Below are positions 1 to 6,665 of a DNA stretch of 26,837 nt, in pieces (the stretch's first letter is position 1; every line of letters begins with the position of its first letter). Source of the stretch: Alkalibaculum bacchi (GTDB lineage Bacteria > Bacillota > Clostridia > Eubacteriales > Alkalibacteraceae); NCBI RefSeq assembly GCF_937875145.1, contig NZ_CALNCS010000063.1, positions 1 to 26,837 of the forward strand, in the 5' to 3' direction. The notes under the pieces were generated by a model. It was not told where the DNA came from, did no database searches, and saw nothing but the letters and a program-made list of their open reading frames with translations. The position numbers and the translations under genes are program-made.

Positions 1-372
1 AATCATGAAAAATGTATAGGTTGTGGTGAGTGTGTGTTAAATTGCCCAACAGGTGCATGGACTCGCAGTGAGAAAAAATATTATAGATTAACTCTTCTAG
101 GAAGAACAGGCAAGAAAAATCCTCGCCAAGGAGAAAATTTTGTTAAATGGATTGATGAAGAAAGTATCGTAAAAATCATATTAAACACTTATGATTACGT
201 TACAGAGTATATTGCCAAAGATGCCCCAGGTGGAAAAGAGCACATCGGGTACATTGTAGATAGAACTGGTTTTGAAGAATTTAAAAAGTGGGCCTTAAAA
301 GATGTAGAATTCCCAGAAGAAGCAGAAGTAGAACACACAGTATACTGGAATGGCATTAAATACGCGCCTTAG
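1..372 (+). CDS. asrC: Anaerobic sulfite reductase subunit C-like protein, 3' end (partial)
   Basis: Open reading frame entering from the left edge in frame 1; the true start lies outside the window, so only the last 123 codons are seen. The first residues carry a 4Fe-4S ferredoxin motif (CIGCGECVLNCP, four Cys in CxxCxxCxxxCP spacing). Downstream are GRTGKKNPR and KEHIGYIVDR blocks that I recognise from the siroheme/4Fe-4S nitrite-sulfite reductase family as found in clostridial AsrC. In that family the subunit carries the catalytic siroheme-4Fe-4S centre, reducing sulfite to sulfide with electrons passed from AsrA/AsrB. The siroheme Cys motifs cannot be checked because they would lie upstream. 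The gene ends at a TAG followed directly by a hairpin terminator, so it is probably the last gene of its operon. Assignment to AsrC rather than a related dissimilatory-type subunit rests on remembered family sequences. Confidence 0.72.
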   Translation, partial: NHEKCIGCGECVLNCPTGAWTRSEKKYYRLTLLGRTGKKNPRQGENFVKWIDEESIVKIILNTYDYVTEYIAKDAPGGKEHIGYIVDRTGFEEFKKWALKDVEFPEEAEVEHTVYWNGIKYAP

Positions 373-380
373 GCTCTTTA

Positions 381-425
381 GATACTAGCAGCTAGTCACT
401 AGTTGGCTGGTATCTTTTTATTTTT
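381..425 (+). terminator. Intrinsic terminator after asrC-like gene
   Basis: GATAC...GTATC arms close a stem spanning 381-414, followed by a T-rich tail (414-425). The stem is built from CTAG-type 7-bp units (385-412: CTAGCAG, CTAGTCA, CTAGTTG, GCTGGTA), so a tandem heptad array has been recruited into, or evolved from, the terminator. Confidence 0.75.
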
Positions 426-540
426 ATAGGTTTATTTTGTTACGAAAGGTAGCATCGTGATTTTTTCAGAATAGTAAGCAATACTTTTATTAAAAAATAA
501 AATACTATGTTTATTCTTCAAATCGCGGGGTATATTATAA

Positions 541-870
541 ATACAAGGTAATGGATTTCATAAAAAGACAATCAAAGTTTTTAAGCTAATCTATGAAATA
601 GCAACATGCAAACAAGTAGATGAATCCTCCAATAATCTTTAACGATTATAGAGGAACCTAAAACGGAATTAGGAAGTAGTCTAAACTGTTTACATTACGG
701 AGTAGATTAGAGGTAACGCGTGACCACTTAAAAGTATAGATTGATCTTTAATAAAACCAAACCTTGGAAAGTTAGTACCAGGAAGGAAATTGCATGGAGA
801 TTGAGCACAAGATATAAGGGACGAATTTCATGAAATAGTGTGAAATCGTCCTTTATATCGTTTTTAATTG
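541..870 (+). ncRNA. Candidate structured non-coding RNA, family not recognised
   Basis: This 590-bp gap holds no credible ORF but several nested helices on the plus strand. A closing helix pairs CATGCAA (605-611) with TTGCATG (790-796). Inside are a strong hairpin 625-655 (TCCTC..ATAATC with GATTAT..GAGGA), a hairpin 657-673 (CCTAA/TTAGG), a helix 677-683 with 703-709, and a hairpin around 762-786 (CCTTGG with CC..AAGG). It ends in a strong intrinsic terminator at 811-866. The next gene lies on the opposite strand, so this does not read as a cis-riboswitch. A weak -10-like TATATT sits at 531-536. I compared it by eye with T-box, FMN, lysine, SAM, cobalamin, c-di-GMP, 6S, SRP, tmRNA and RNase P signatures and found no convincing match. 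Confidence 0.42.
811..866 (+). terminator. Strong intrinsic terminator of the RNA candidate
   Basis: Arms 811-830 and 841-859 form a near-perfect stem of about 19 bp (GATATAAGG... with ...CCTTTATATC, one bulged A), loop 831-840, then TTTTT at 861-865. The T tract is only on the plus-strand side, which fixes the direction of transcription. Confidence 0.85.
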
Positions 871-920
871 AGATAGTAAAGAAAACCTTAAAACTGCAAC
901 GCTACTTTTGATAGCAAAAG

Positions 921-964
921 GACCCTAGAGGAATACCATGATGCTAGTGACGAATGGCTAAATT
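921..964 (+). repeat. Dispersed GACCC/GAATACC repeat, copy 1 of 3
   Basis: GACCCTAGAGGAATACC followed by 7-bp units starting at 944 (CTAGTGA, CGAATGG, CTAAATT). The same order of elements recurs at 6322-6374 and 20765-20815. The last unit runs into the stop codon of the convergent phosphatase gene. Confidence 0.6.
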
Positions 965-2342
965 ATAGTTGTATTCCTAGCAAGCACACATCATCTTCAA
1001 AATCTCTTTCTTGTCTGTGTTCATTTAGACTAGCTATGATATTCTCACAAACTGTAGATATAGGGAGATCTTTAGAGTTTCTAATAATGTCTAAGGAAGT
1101 ACTTATATTGTAAAACTCTCCATATTTATTGCGCAGTTCTGTAACGCCATCTGTATATAGAAAAATTTGATCGCCTTTTTCATACAGGATAGACTGTTGG
1201 ACAAAAGGATAGTCGTCAATATATTGGCTTAGCCCAACTAAGGGCTGATTTGAATGCAGGAACTGCATAATATTTTGTTTTTTACGGTACAGTATGGCAG
1301 AAGGATGTCCAGCGTTACAGTAGCGAATAGATTGCTTGTCCGGATCAAAGACCATATAAATCATGCTAAAAAAGTTGTCTGGGACTACATCTGATATATC
1401 TGCCTCTATAAATGCCATGACTTTACTTGGTTTGCATAAAAGACCCTTTTTTTCACTGCAATGCTTAAGAGTGAGTTTAATCATGCCCGTAATCATTGCT
1501 GCATCAATACCATGACCAGCCATATCAGCAATGGCAATGGCAACTTTATTGCTATCTTTATCAAAAAAGAAATCGTAGAAATCTCCACCTACTTCTCTAA
1601 AAGGCTTTAAATAAGAGTAGAAGTTATAGTGATCTGATTTAAAAGCATCCATATGAGGGATAATCTTCTTTTGAATTCTTTTGGCAAACTCTAATTGTTT
1701 ACTAAAGATGTCATTTTTCTTTTTTAATTCTTTATTAAGTGCTATTGCTTTAGAGGATCTAGATGCAAGAGTTGCGATAAGATCAAGGGTGTTCATCTTT
1801 TCATCGGATTTAGGAGGGGTGTTTGAGATAATAGATGCTTCAAATTGACAGATTTGATCACCTAGACCCCAACATTTTGTCTCTTCAACTACTACATTTT
1901 TGTTCATAATATAAGATAAGGCGCCTGCTAAAAAGCCAGATTCAAAAGAGCACAGTGCCTCATCAGTAGTAGGCATACCCATACAAACTGCACATTCCTC
2001 TTCTTGAAAGATAATATGTTCTCCATTATTACAAACGACTTTCATTATGCCAATGGTAAGATCATTAAGGGTAGTTACTATATCATCTATTGATACGAAC
2101 TTAAAATTATTAATTGCCGTATGTCTTCCCGCTTCGTACAATAAAGAGCTAGCCAATTTGCTCCCATAAGTATCCCGAAGTGCAAGTCTAAAAAGTCGCA
2201 TGTATACTAGATCGATATTTTGGCCTAATTCATTGCGAACAGGACAAGTAATATCTTTAATGGATATTGGGATTTGTTGTTCAAGTTCTTCTAGTTGATA
2301 TGTAATTGCATCTTTAAAATAATTTAAATAAGTTTCACTCAT
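963..2342 (-). CDS. V4R-domain SpoIIE/RsbU-type PP2C serine phosphatase
   Basis: 459 residues. Residues about 60-170 look like a V4R (4-vinyl reductase) small-molecule sensor domain: a CxxC at 117-120, then Cys157 and Cys165 in a KCWGLGDQIC block typical of the family. A charged, probably coiled linker (about 185-225) leads into a SpoIIE/RsbU-type PP2C domain with metal-binding EVGGDFYDF (250-258), ADMAGHG (272-278), NAGHP (343-347) and YTDGVTE (396-402), ending with a DDVC block near the C-terminus. Known members dephosphorylate anti-anti-sigma (STAS) proteins in the cytoplasm in response to the attached sensor domain; the STAS partner is not in this window. No membrane segment is seen, so it should be soluble. 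A strong GGAGG site precedes the ATG. The ligand is unknown; the Cys set could bind a metal. Confidence 0.85.
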   Translation of the reverse strand: MSETYLNYFKDAITYQLEELEQQIPISIKDITCPVRNELGQNIDLVYMRLFRLALRDTYGSKLASSLLYEAGRHTAINNFKFVSIDDIVTTLNDLTIGIMKVVCNNGEHIIFQEEECAVCMGMPTTDEALCSFESGFLAGALSYIMNKNVVVEETKCWGLGDQICQFEASIISNTPPKSDEKMNTLDLIATLASRSSKAIALNKELKKKNDIFSKQLEFAKRIQKKIIPHMDAFKSDHYNFYSYLKPFREVGGDFYDFFFDKDSNKVAIAIADMAGHGIDAAMITGMIKLTLKHCSEKKGLLCKPSKVMAFIEADISDVVPDNFFSMIYMVFDPDKQSIRYCNAGHPSAILYRKKQNIMQFLHSNQPLVGLSQYIDDYPFVQQSILYEKGDQIFLYTDGVTELRNKYGEFYNISTSLDIIRNSKDLPISTVCENIIASLNEHRQERDFEDDVCLLGIQL

Positions 2343-2558
2343 ATAAATTACCTCCTCCCATAAAATAATTATAGTATATTAAGGGAAATATTTCTATAAG
2401 ATTCCCGAAAAGGTGATTAGATAATTTATAAAGAAGCAAATTTTTTACGGGTTATTAAATATTGTAGACTATTTTGTAGGATTTAAATAGTAGAGGTTTA
2501 TACTTCTCTATATTATAATGAAAGTGAATAGTAATAATCACATCTGAGGTGAAATTTT

Positions 2559-3284
2559 GTGAGTTCAAACAATACAGGGTATGTGTTCTCCAATACTGCA
2601 AACATCTATTTTCAAGTTTTTGGAGAAGAGAGTAAACCCGCAATTATACTCATTCATGGACATGGAGAAGATTGGCATACTTTTAATAAGCAAATAAAAC
2701 CCTTTTCTAAATTATATAAAATAGTGACCATCGATAGTAGAGGCCATGGCCGTTCCTCCTTTGGGATGTACCCCCTTACTATTGAATTTATGGCAAATGA
2801 TGTCATAACTGTTATGAATGAGCTCAAAATTGGGCAAGCTCATATTATAGGATTTAGTGATGGAGGAAATATCGCTATACAGATTGCGCTAAACTATCCT
2901 GAGCGAATTAAAAAACTGATTCTAGCTGGAGCTAATTTATATCCTACAGGAATAAAAATGGCAAGTCAGGTGCCTATTGTTATGGCTTATTTGTTGTATA
3001 AGATTACTTCTGGGTTTAGCAAGAAGGCAAAGAAAAAAGCAAGTTTACTAGATTTGATAGTATGTCAACCAAATTTTGACCCTACAGAACTAAAAAAAAT
3101 TCAGTGCCCAACTTTAGTTCTAGCAGGAGAAAAAGATGTAGTCAAAGGAGAACATACGGAACTTATTGCACGTCATATACCTATGTCTAAACTTGAAATT
3201 ATAGAAGGGGTCAATCATTTCATATTTAAAGAAGAGCCGTGTAAGGTGAATTTTTTAATTTTATCCTATTTATGTAAAATGTAG
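2559..3284 (+). CDS. Alpha/beta-hydrolase fold protein
   Basis: 241 residues from a GTG start; the site TGAGGTG at 2544-2550 is correctly spaced for it. Residues 30-41 carry the oxyanion-hole motif (LIHGHGEDW), 59-66 the DSRGHGRS block, and 97-102 the nucleophile elbow GFSDGG with Ser100. The acid is probably Asp193 (AGEKD) and the base His220 (VNHFIF), completing the triad. The length equals a core fold with a small cap, as in esterases, carboxylesterase-like and meta-cleavage-product hydrolases. The substrate cannot be inferred. No signal peptide is seen, so it is presumably cytoplasmic. It is divergent from the phosphatase gene; a TATAAT at 2514-2519 may be its -10, but the -35 is poor. 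Directly downstream comes a separate promoter for the next gene. Confidence 0.85.
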   Translation: MSSNNTGYVFSNTANIYFQVFGEESKPAIILIHGHGEDWHTFNKQIKPFSKLYKIVTIDSRGHGRSSFGMYPLTIEFMANDVITVMNELKIGQAHIIGFSDGGNIAIQIALNYPERIKKLILAGANLYPTGIKMASQVPIVMAYLLYKITSGFSKKAKKKASLLDLIVCQPNFDPTELKKIQCPTLVLAGEKDVVKGEHTELIARHIPMSKLEIIEGVNHFIFKEEPCKVNFLILSYLCKM

Positions 3285-3314
3285 TAGGTATTTCGATGTT
3301 TTCTTTAACTTTAT

Positions 3315-3343
3315 TTGAAATGTACTCGAATACATACTATAAT
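3315..3343 (+). promoter_or_regulatory. Sigma-A-type promoter with imperfect palindrome in the spacer
   Basis: TTGAAA (3315-3320), a 17-nt spacer and TATAAT (3338-3343), placed about 30 nt upstream of the small P-loop gene. The spacer contains TGTACTCGAATACA (3321-3334), an imperfect dyad (12 of 14 positions symmetric) that would suit a repressor operator. Confidence 0.7.
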
Positions 3344-3372
3344 ATAATAAAAAGGCGAAAGAGGTGTCTAAG

Positions 3373-3786
3373 ATGGTTCGAATTATTTCTGGTCCAAAAG
3401 GAAGTGGAAAAACCAAGAAAATCATTGATTTTGCAAATGAGAAAATCAAAGAGACAATTGGAGAAATTGTGTTTATAAACGACAGAGAGAAGTACCGAGA
3501 AAAAATAAATAAGAGCATACGTTATATAAGCACAAACGACTTTTATATTTATACACCGACCGTATTATTTGGTTTTCTTAACGGATTGATTGCTGGGAAT
3601 TACGACATCGATACAATATTTATTGACAATTTAGTTCGCATTGCAAAGATAGAAGAAGTAGATGATTTGGAAAAATTCTTTAAAGGAATAGACCTCCTTA
3701 GCAATAAGTACAATGTAACATTTGTAGTAAGCGTCACAAGCGATGAACCATTACCTGAGAAATATAGATCCTACGCTTTCTCGTAA
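3373..3786 (+). CDS. Small P-loop ATP-binding protein, function unknown
   Basis: 137 residues from the ATG at 3373, preceded by GAGGTG (3361-3366) at good spacing. An in-frame GTG at 3364 is possible but overlaps that site. Residues 7-14 (GPKGSGKT) are a Walker A motif, and a hydrophobic strand ending in Asp (DTIFIDN, around 90-96) is a likely Walker B. The rest is a short alpha/beta nucleotide-binding fold without recognisable accessory domains. I do not recognise a named family; it resembles short ATPases annotated as twitching-motility-like or P-loop hypothetical proteins in Clostridia. It has its own promoter and terminator, so it is probably monocistronic. Partner and substrate are unknown. 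Confidence 0.75.
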   Translation: MVRIISGPKGSGKTKKIIDFANEKIKETIGEIVFINDREKYREKINKSIRYISTNDFYIYTPTVLFGFLNGLIAGNYDIDTIFIDNLVRIAKIEEVDDLEKFFKGIDLLSNKYNVTFVVSVTSDEPLPEKYRSYAFS

Positions 3787-3837
3787 AATTAGCCTTTACT
3801 AATGAAATAATGTAGAAAACAATAAATAATGAGATAG

Positions 3838-3884
3838 AAAAAAAGCAGAGTCCATCATTTTGATTTGGTACTTTGCTTTTTTTA
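3838..3884 (+). terminator. Intrinsic terminator after the P-loop gene
   Basis: AAAAGCAGAGT...ACTTTGCTTTT arms close a stem at 3838-3880 ending in seven T (bidirectional in form because of the A run on the left). The rest of the 302-bp gap to 4088 holds a repeat (3931-3959) and the promoter of the next gene. Confidence 0.75.
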
Positions 3885-3930
3885 ATTTGAGTGGATAAAC
3901 CTAGCTTCTATTTCTACATATATTTTATAG

Positions 3931-3959
3931 AGATTCTTCGTCGCAAACTCCTCAGCATG
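3931..3959 (-). repeat. Diverged copy of the CTGAGGAG..GCGACGAAG intergenic repeat (reverse)
   Basis: Read on the minus strand this gives ATGCTGAGGAG...GCGACGAAG, matching the element at 6793-6822 (CCTGAGGAG...GCGACGAAG) with a few changes. Both copies lie a short distance after TTTCTACATA. Confidence 0.5.
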
Positions 3960-4031
3960 GCAGTATGGTCGATTGAGACGTCAGTGGGAATGTAAGGCTT
4001 AACGATTACTTTTCTACTGCTTTACAATCGT

Positions 4032-4065
4032 AACCATCGTTCAAAAAGGGCTTTTATGTTATAAT
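4032..4065 (+). promoter_or_regulatory. Promoter of radical SAM gene with upstream AACCATCGTTC motif
   Basis: Extended -10 (TG-T-TATAAT, TATAAT at 4060-4065) with a weak -35. The 11-mer AACCATCGTTC (4032-4042) lies just upstream and recurs exactly at 7720-7730 and 17519-17529, each time 5' of an extended -10. Confidence 0.6.
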
Positions 4066-4088
4066 ACTTTTCAACGGAGGAATAAAAT

Positions 4089-5033
4089 ATGGAATTGTAT
4101 AATAATTACTCACATTATTTAAAAGAAAAGTACGGAGAAAAGGTCTATAAGATTCCCATTAGCATACCTTGTTCTTGTCCAAATCGAGATGGAAATATTT
4201 CTACGGGAGGTTGTATTTACTGTGGAGAAAGTGGAGTAGGTTATGAAAACTTGCCCAATAGTCTGAGTCCTAGTGAGCAACTAGATAAAAATATAGAGTA
4301 TATATCTAAAAGGTATAAGGCAAAAAAATTTATTCCTTATTTTCAAAACTACACGAATACCTATTTGCCTTTAGAAGATTTTAAAAAACATATTGTGCAA
4401 GTCGTCAAAGAGAATGTAGTCGGCATTTCTGTGTCCACTAGACCTGATTCTATTAATGATCAATATTTAGAATTTCTCAAAGAAGTTTCAAGGGAAAATA
4501 ATTTAGATATTACCATAGAGCTGGGTTTACAAACAGCTAATTACCACACATTAAATAAAATCAATAGAGGTCATACCCTAGGGGAATTTATTGATGGGGC
4601 TCTTATGGTGAAGAACTATGGTTTTGATATTTGTGCTCATGTAATATTAAATCTGCCTTGGGATAATGAAGTAGATGTAATGGAGAGCGCAAAAATCATA
4701 TCTGCATTACATATAGACTCTATAAAGTCTCATGCCCTTTATATTGAAAAACACACAAAAATGGCTGAATTATATATTAATAATGAGTTTGAAATAATCT
4801 CATTGGAAAATTATATTAATAGAGTGATATTGTTCTTAGAATATTTGAAACCGGATATATCTATACAAAGGCTTATAGGCAGAGCACCACAGGAAAACAC
4901 TCTTTTTTGCAATTGGAATACTAGTTGGTGGAAGATTAAGGATATGATTGAAGAAGAAATGAAAAAAAGAGAAAGCTATCAAGGAAAAAAGTGTAATTAT
5001 TTAGGCGGAAAAACATTAAGATTTCAGTGGTGA
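4089..5033 (+). CDS. YhcC-family (TIGR01212-type) radical SAM protein
   Basis: 314 residues; GGAGG at 4076-4080 sets the ATG. Residues 30-45 carry the cluster motif of this family, CPNRDG followed by GGCIYC, so Cys30, Cys42 and Cys45 should ligate the SAM-binding 4Fe-4S cluster (a non-classical CX11CX2C spacing known for YhcC-like proteins). ISVSTRPDSI (about 115) and the ITIELGLQT strand (about 140) fit the radical SAM barrel; HVILNLPWD is typical of the family. The reaction of this family is not established as far as I know. It is transcribed alone from its own promoter; downstream come a palindrome and the convergent aldolase gene. Length is normal for the family. Confidence 0.88.
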   Translation: MELYNNYSHYLKEKYGEKVYKIPISIPCSCPNRDGNISTGGCIYCGESGVGYENLPNSLSPSEQLDKNIEYISKRYKAKKFIPYFQNYTNTYLPLEDFKKHIVQVVKENVVGISVSTRPDSINDQYLEFLKEVSRENNLDITIELGLQTANYHTLNKINRGHTLGEFIDGALMVKNYGFDICAHVILNLPWDNEVDVMESAKIISALHIDSIKSHALYIEKHTKMAELYINNEFEIISLENYINRVILFLEYLKPDISIQRLIGRAPQENTLFCNWNTSWWKIKDMIEEEMKKRESYQGKKCNYLGGKTLRFQW

Positions 5034-5050
5034 CAAAGGGAACAGATTTA

Positions 5051-5098
5051 TATAGACAAAGGGGGACACATTTATAAATGTGTCCCCCTTTGTCTATA
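5051..5098. repeat. Perfect 48-bp palindrome (REP-like)
   Basis: Every base from 5051 to 5074 pairs with 5098 to 5075; the core is GGGGGACACATTTA and its complement with no spacer. A partial direct copy (GACAAAGGGAACAGATTTAT) sits immediately to the left at 5033-5052. It could fold into a cruciform or a long hairpin in RNA, but no T run follows, so it is not a classical terminator. It resembles GGGGACA..TGTCCCC repeats that accompany REP-associated transposases, but no such gene is in the window. Confidence 0.85.
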
Positions 5099-5164
5099 GC
5101 CTCTAAGTTCTATGATGTACGTTTTATGTAAACGCTTTTAGTCACCTTCGGTGACGTAGTGACT

Positions 5165-5192
5165 TAGAACGTAGAACATACAACTTACAACT
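5165..5192. repeat. 7-bp tandem array (TAnAACn)
   Basis: Four contiguous units: TAGAACG, TAGAACA, TACAACT, TACAACT. The same unit type recurs at 6631-6665 (reverse), 21284-21311 and 25454-25481. Just upstream, 5141-5155 is a small perfect hairpin (GTCACC-TTC-GGTGAC). Confidence 0.75.
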
Positions 5193-5201
5193 AAAATAAA
5201 A

Positions 5202-5220
5202 AGAAAGCCAGAGGGCTTTC
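5202..5220 (-). terminator. Terminator of the aldolase gene
   Basis: AGAAAGCC and GGCTTTCT flank a short loop 4 bp beyond the stop codon of fba; the minus strand continues with TTTTTATTTTAG. Flanking A and T runs on both sides mean it could also stop plus-strand transcripts. Confidence 0.8.
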
Positions 5221-5224
5221 TTTT

Positions 5225-6154
5225 TTATTTTTTACCAGAGCAACCTAGCACATTTCTCATTTTATGAGCGACCATATCTCTAATAGCATCTCTACCTGGT
5301 CCTAAATATTTTCTTGGATCGAATTCAGCGGGGCTTTCTACAAAAGTTTTTCTGATAGAAGCTGTCAGAGCTAATCTTAAGTCTGTATCAATATTGATTT
5401 TACATACACCTAATTTAGACGCTCTATTTAGCATTTCTTCAGGCACACCTTGAGCACCTGGAATTTGTCCGCCGTATTTGTTGTTTAATTGTACAAATTC
5501 TTGAGGTACAGAAGAAGCACCGTGTAATACTAATGGGAAACCTTTTAATTTTTCTGTGATAGTAGCTAATCGATCAAAGTCTAAAGTTGGATCTCCTTTG
5601 AATTTATAAGCTCCATGGCTTGTGCCAATAGCAATAGCTAATGAGTCTACACCTGTTTTTTCAACGAATTCTACTGCTTCGTCAGGATCCGTGTAAGTAG
5701 CATCTTTTGCAGCAACTTTAACGGCATCTTCTACACCTGCAAGCTTTCCTAATTCTGCTTCTACTGTAACACCTTTATCATGAGCATATTCTACAACTTT
5801 TTTTGTTAATGCAATATTTTCTTCAAGTGGAAATCTTGATCCATCTATCATGACAGAGCTAAAGCCATCATCGATACAAGCTTTACATATTTCAAAATCT
5901 TCACCATGATCTAAATGAAGAACAAGGTCAAGACCAGTCTCTTCTATTGCAGCCTCTACTAGTTTTCTTAAATAAATTGGGCTAGCGTATTTTCTAGCTC
6001 CCGCGGATACTTGTAAGATAACAGGTGCATTTTCTTGTTGAGCAGCAGCCATAATACCTTGAACAATTTCCATATTATTGACATTGAACGCCCCTACTGC
6101 ATAATTTCCTTCATAAGCTTTCTTAAACATTTCTCTAGAATTTACCAAAGCCAT
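5225..6154 (-). CDS. fba: Class II fructose-1,6-bisphosphate aldolase
   Basis: 309 residues. Cleaves fructose-1,6-bisphosphate to glyceraldehyde-3-phosphate and dihydroxyacetone phosphate in glycolysis, and the reverse in gluconeogenesis. Family landmarks: LHLDHGE (79-85) with catalytic Asp82 and zinc ligand His83, the VEAELG strand (131-136), GTSHGAYK (177-184) with zinc ligand His180, VLHGASS (209-215) with zinc ligand His211, and KINIDTD near 280, the phosphate-binding Asn/Asp block. The insertion-poor length fits the Bacillus FbaA / clostridial subtype of the zinc enzymes. AGGAGG lies 7 nt before the ATG. It stands alone, with its own promoter (6208-6237, minus) and terminator. A tagatose-bisphosphate aldolase of the same fold cannot be excluded but is less likely for a lone gene. 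Confidence 0.95.
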   Translation of the reverse strand: MALVNSREMFKKAYEGNYAVGAFNVNNMEIVQGIMAAAQQENAPVILQVSAGARKYASPIYLRKLVEAAIEETGLDLVLHLDHGEDFEICKACIDDGFSSVMIDGSRFPLEENIALTKKVVEYAHDKGVTVEAELGKLAGVEDAVKVAAKDATYTDPDEAVEFVEKTGVDSLAIAIGTSHGAYKFKGDPTLDFDRLATITEKLKGFPLVLHGASSVPQEFVQLNNKYGGQIPGAQGVPEEMLNRASKLGVCKINIDTDLRLALTASIRKTFVESPAEFDPRKYLGPGRDAIRDMVAHKMRNVLGCSGKK

Positions 6155-6207
6155 TACAAAACCTCCTATTTTACTTAAATGAATAACGTAAAGTGTTCTA
6201 CAAAAGT

Positions 6208-6237
6208 AGTATACAATAATTGTGGTAAAATATCCAA
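6208..6237 (-). promoter_or_regulatory. Sigma-A-type promoter of fba
   Basis: On the minus strand: TTGGAT (6237-6232), an 18-nt spacer, and TATACT (6213-6208), giving a leader of roughly 50 nt before the ATG. Confidence 0.6.
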
Positions 6238-6321
6238 TTAAAACACAGAAAATGAGAATGTGCTCGTTTACAAGTTTTTTTGGTTGGGCGATTGGATGGA
6301 AAAAAGATATTAGCTGAAAGC

Positions 6322-6374
6322 GGACCCCTAAAGAAATACCTCGGCGCTATGGACTAGTCACAAGAGACTAGGGA
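6322..6374 (+). repeat. Dispersed GACCC/GAAATACC repeat, copy 2 of 3
   Basis: GGACCCCTAAAGAAATACC followed by GGCGCTA and 7-bp units CTATGGA, CTAGTCA, CAAGAGA, CTAGGGA (6347-6374). It lies immediately upstream of the raiA RNA promoter. Confidence 0.65.
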
Positions 6375-6385
6375 TTAAAAGTATC

Positions 6386-6415
6386 TTGACTTTTTTCCTT
6401 TTAAGTTAGTATAAT
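6386..6415 (+). promoter_or_regulatory. Promoter of raiA RNA
   Basis: TTGACT (6386-6391), an 18-nt spacer and a perfect TATAAT (6410-6415). It predicts a start at about 6421-6423, exactly at the 5' strand of the RNA's closing helix. It is one of the best promoters in the window. Confidence 0.85.
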
Positions 6416-6420
6416 AAAGA

Positions 6421-6628
6421 GACGCCTTAGGTCTGTGGTTGAAAATCGATGCCAGTCGCAGGCAAAACGATCCACGTAAGGTAAGCCAAAAGAGCATACT
6501 GAGCATGGTGCGGCTTAGATGTAAGACCAGCCAATTAAGAGATTGAGAGAAGGAGTTGTGAAGGCGAACCCTAGCTAAACTTCCAGCTGGCGAGTGTGGG
6601 GGCAAAGACCAGGTCAGCTAAGGCGATA
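6421..6628 (+). ncRNA. raiA RNA: raiA-type structured non-coding RNA
   Basis: An RNA of about 205 nt closed by an 8-bp helix, CGCCTTAG (6423-6430) with CTAAGGCG (6618-6625). It is densely structured, G-rich and has no ORF on its strand with a start site. It sits upstream of hpf (raiA), the position that gave the raiA RNA class its name in Firmicutes and Actinobacteria. Published work describes the class as very abundant in Clostridia and linked to sporulation and fitness; its mechanism is not settled. A strong promoter places the transcript start at the closing helix. A terminator hairpin lies downstream at 6831-6852, so the primary transcript would be about 430 nt unless processed. Assignment rests on size, location and closing helix; a covariance-model search was not possible. 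Confidence 0.75.
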
Positions 6629-6630
6629 AT

Positions 6631-6665
6631 AGTTCTACGTTTTAAGCTTTAAGTTGTAAGTAAAA
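6631..6665. repeat. 7-bp tandem array (AGTTnTA)
   Basis: Units AGTTCTA, CGTTTTA, AGCTTTA, AGTTGTA, AGTAAAA follow the raiA RNA closing helix directly. It is the reverse-complement type of the array at 5165-5192. Confidence 0.7.

Noticed and set aside
605..796. T-box, SRP RNA, 6S RNA or riboswitch identity for the RNA candidate
   Set aside because: None of the invariant sequence blocks of these classes is present by eye (no TGGNACCGCG, no GGAAGG-AGCAGCC tip, no FMN or SAM cores).
2455..2643. 62-codon minus-strand ORF between the phosphatase and hydrolase genes
   Set aside because: It covers the hydrolase promoter, ribosome site and first codons, and has no ribosome site or family resemblance.
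5165..5192. CRISPR array from regularly spaced repeats
   Set aside because: Units are 7 bp and contiguous with no spacers, and there are no cas genes.
6375..6605. 76-codon ORF on the minus strand across the raiA RNA
   Set aside because: It lies antisense to a structured RNA with a strong promoter, has no ribosome site and no recognisable protein motif.
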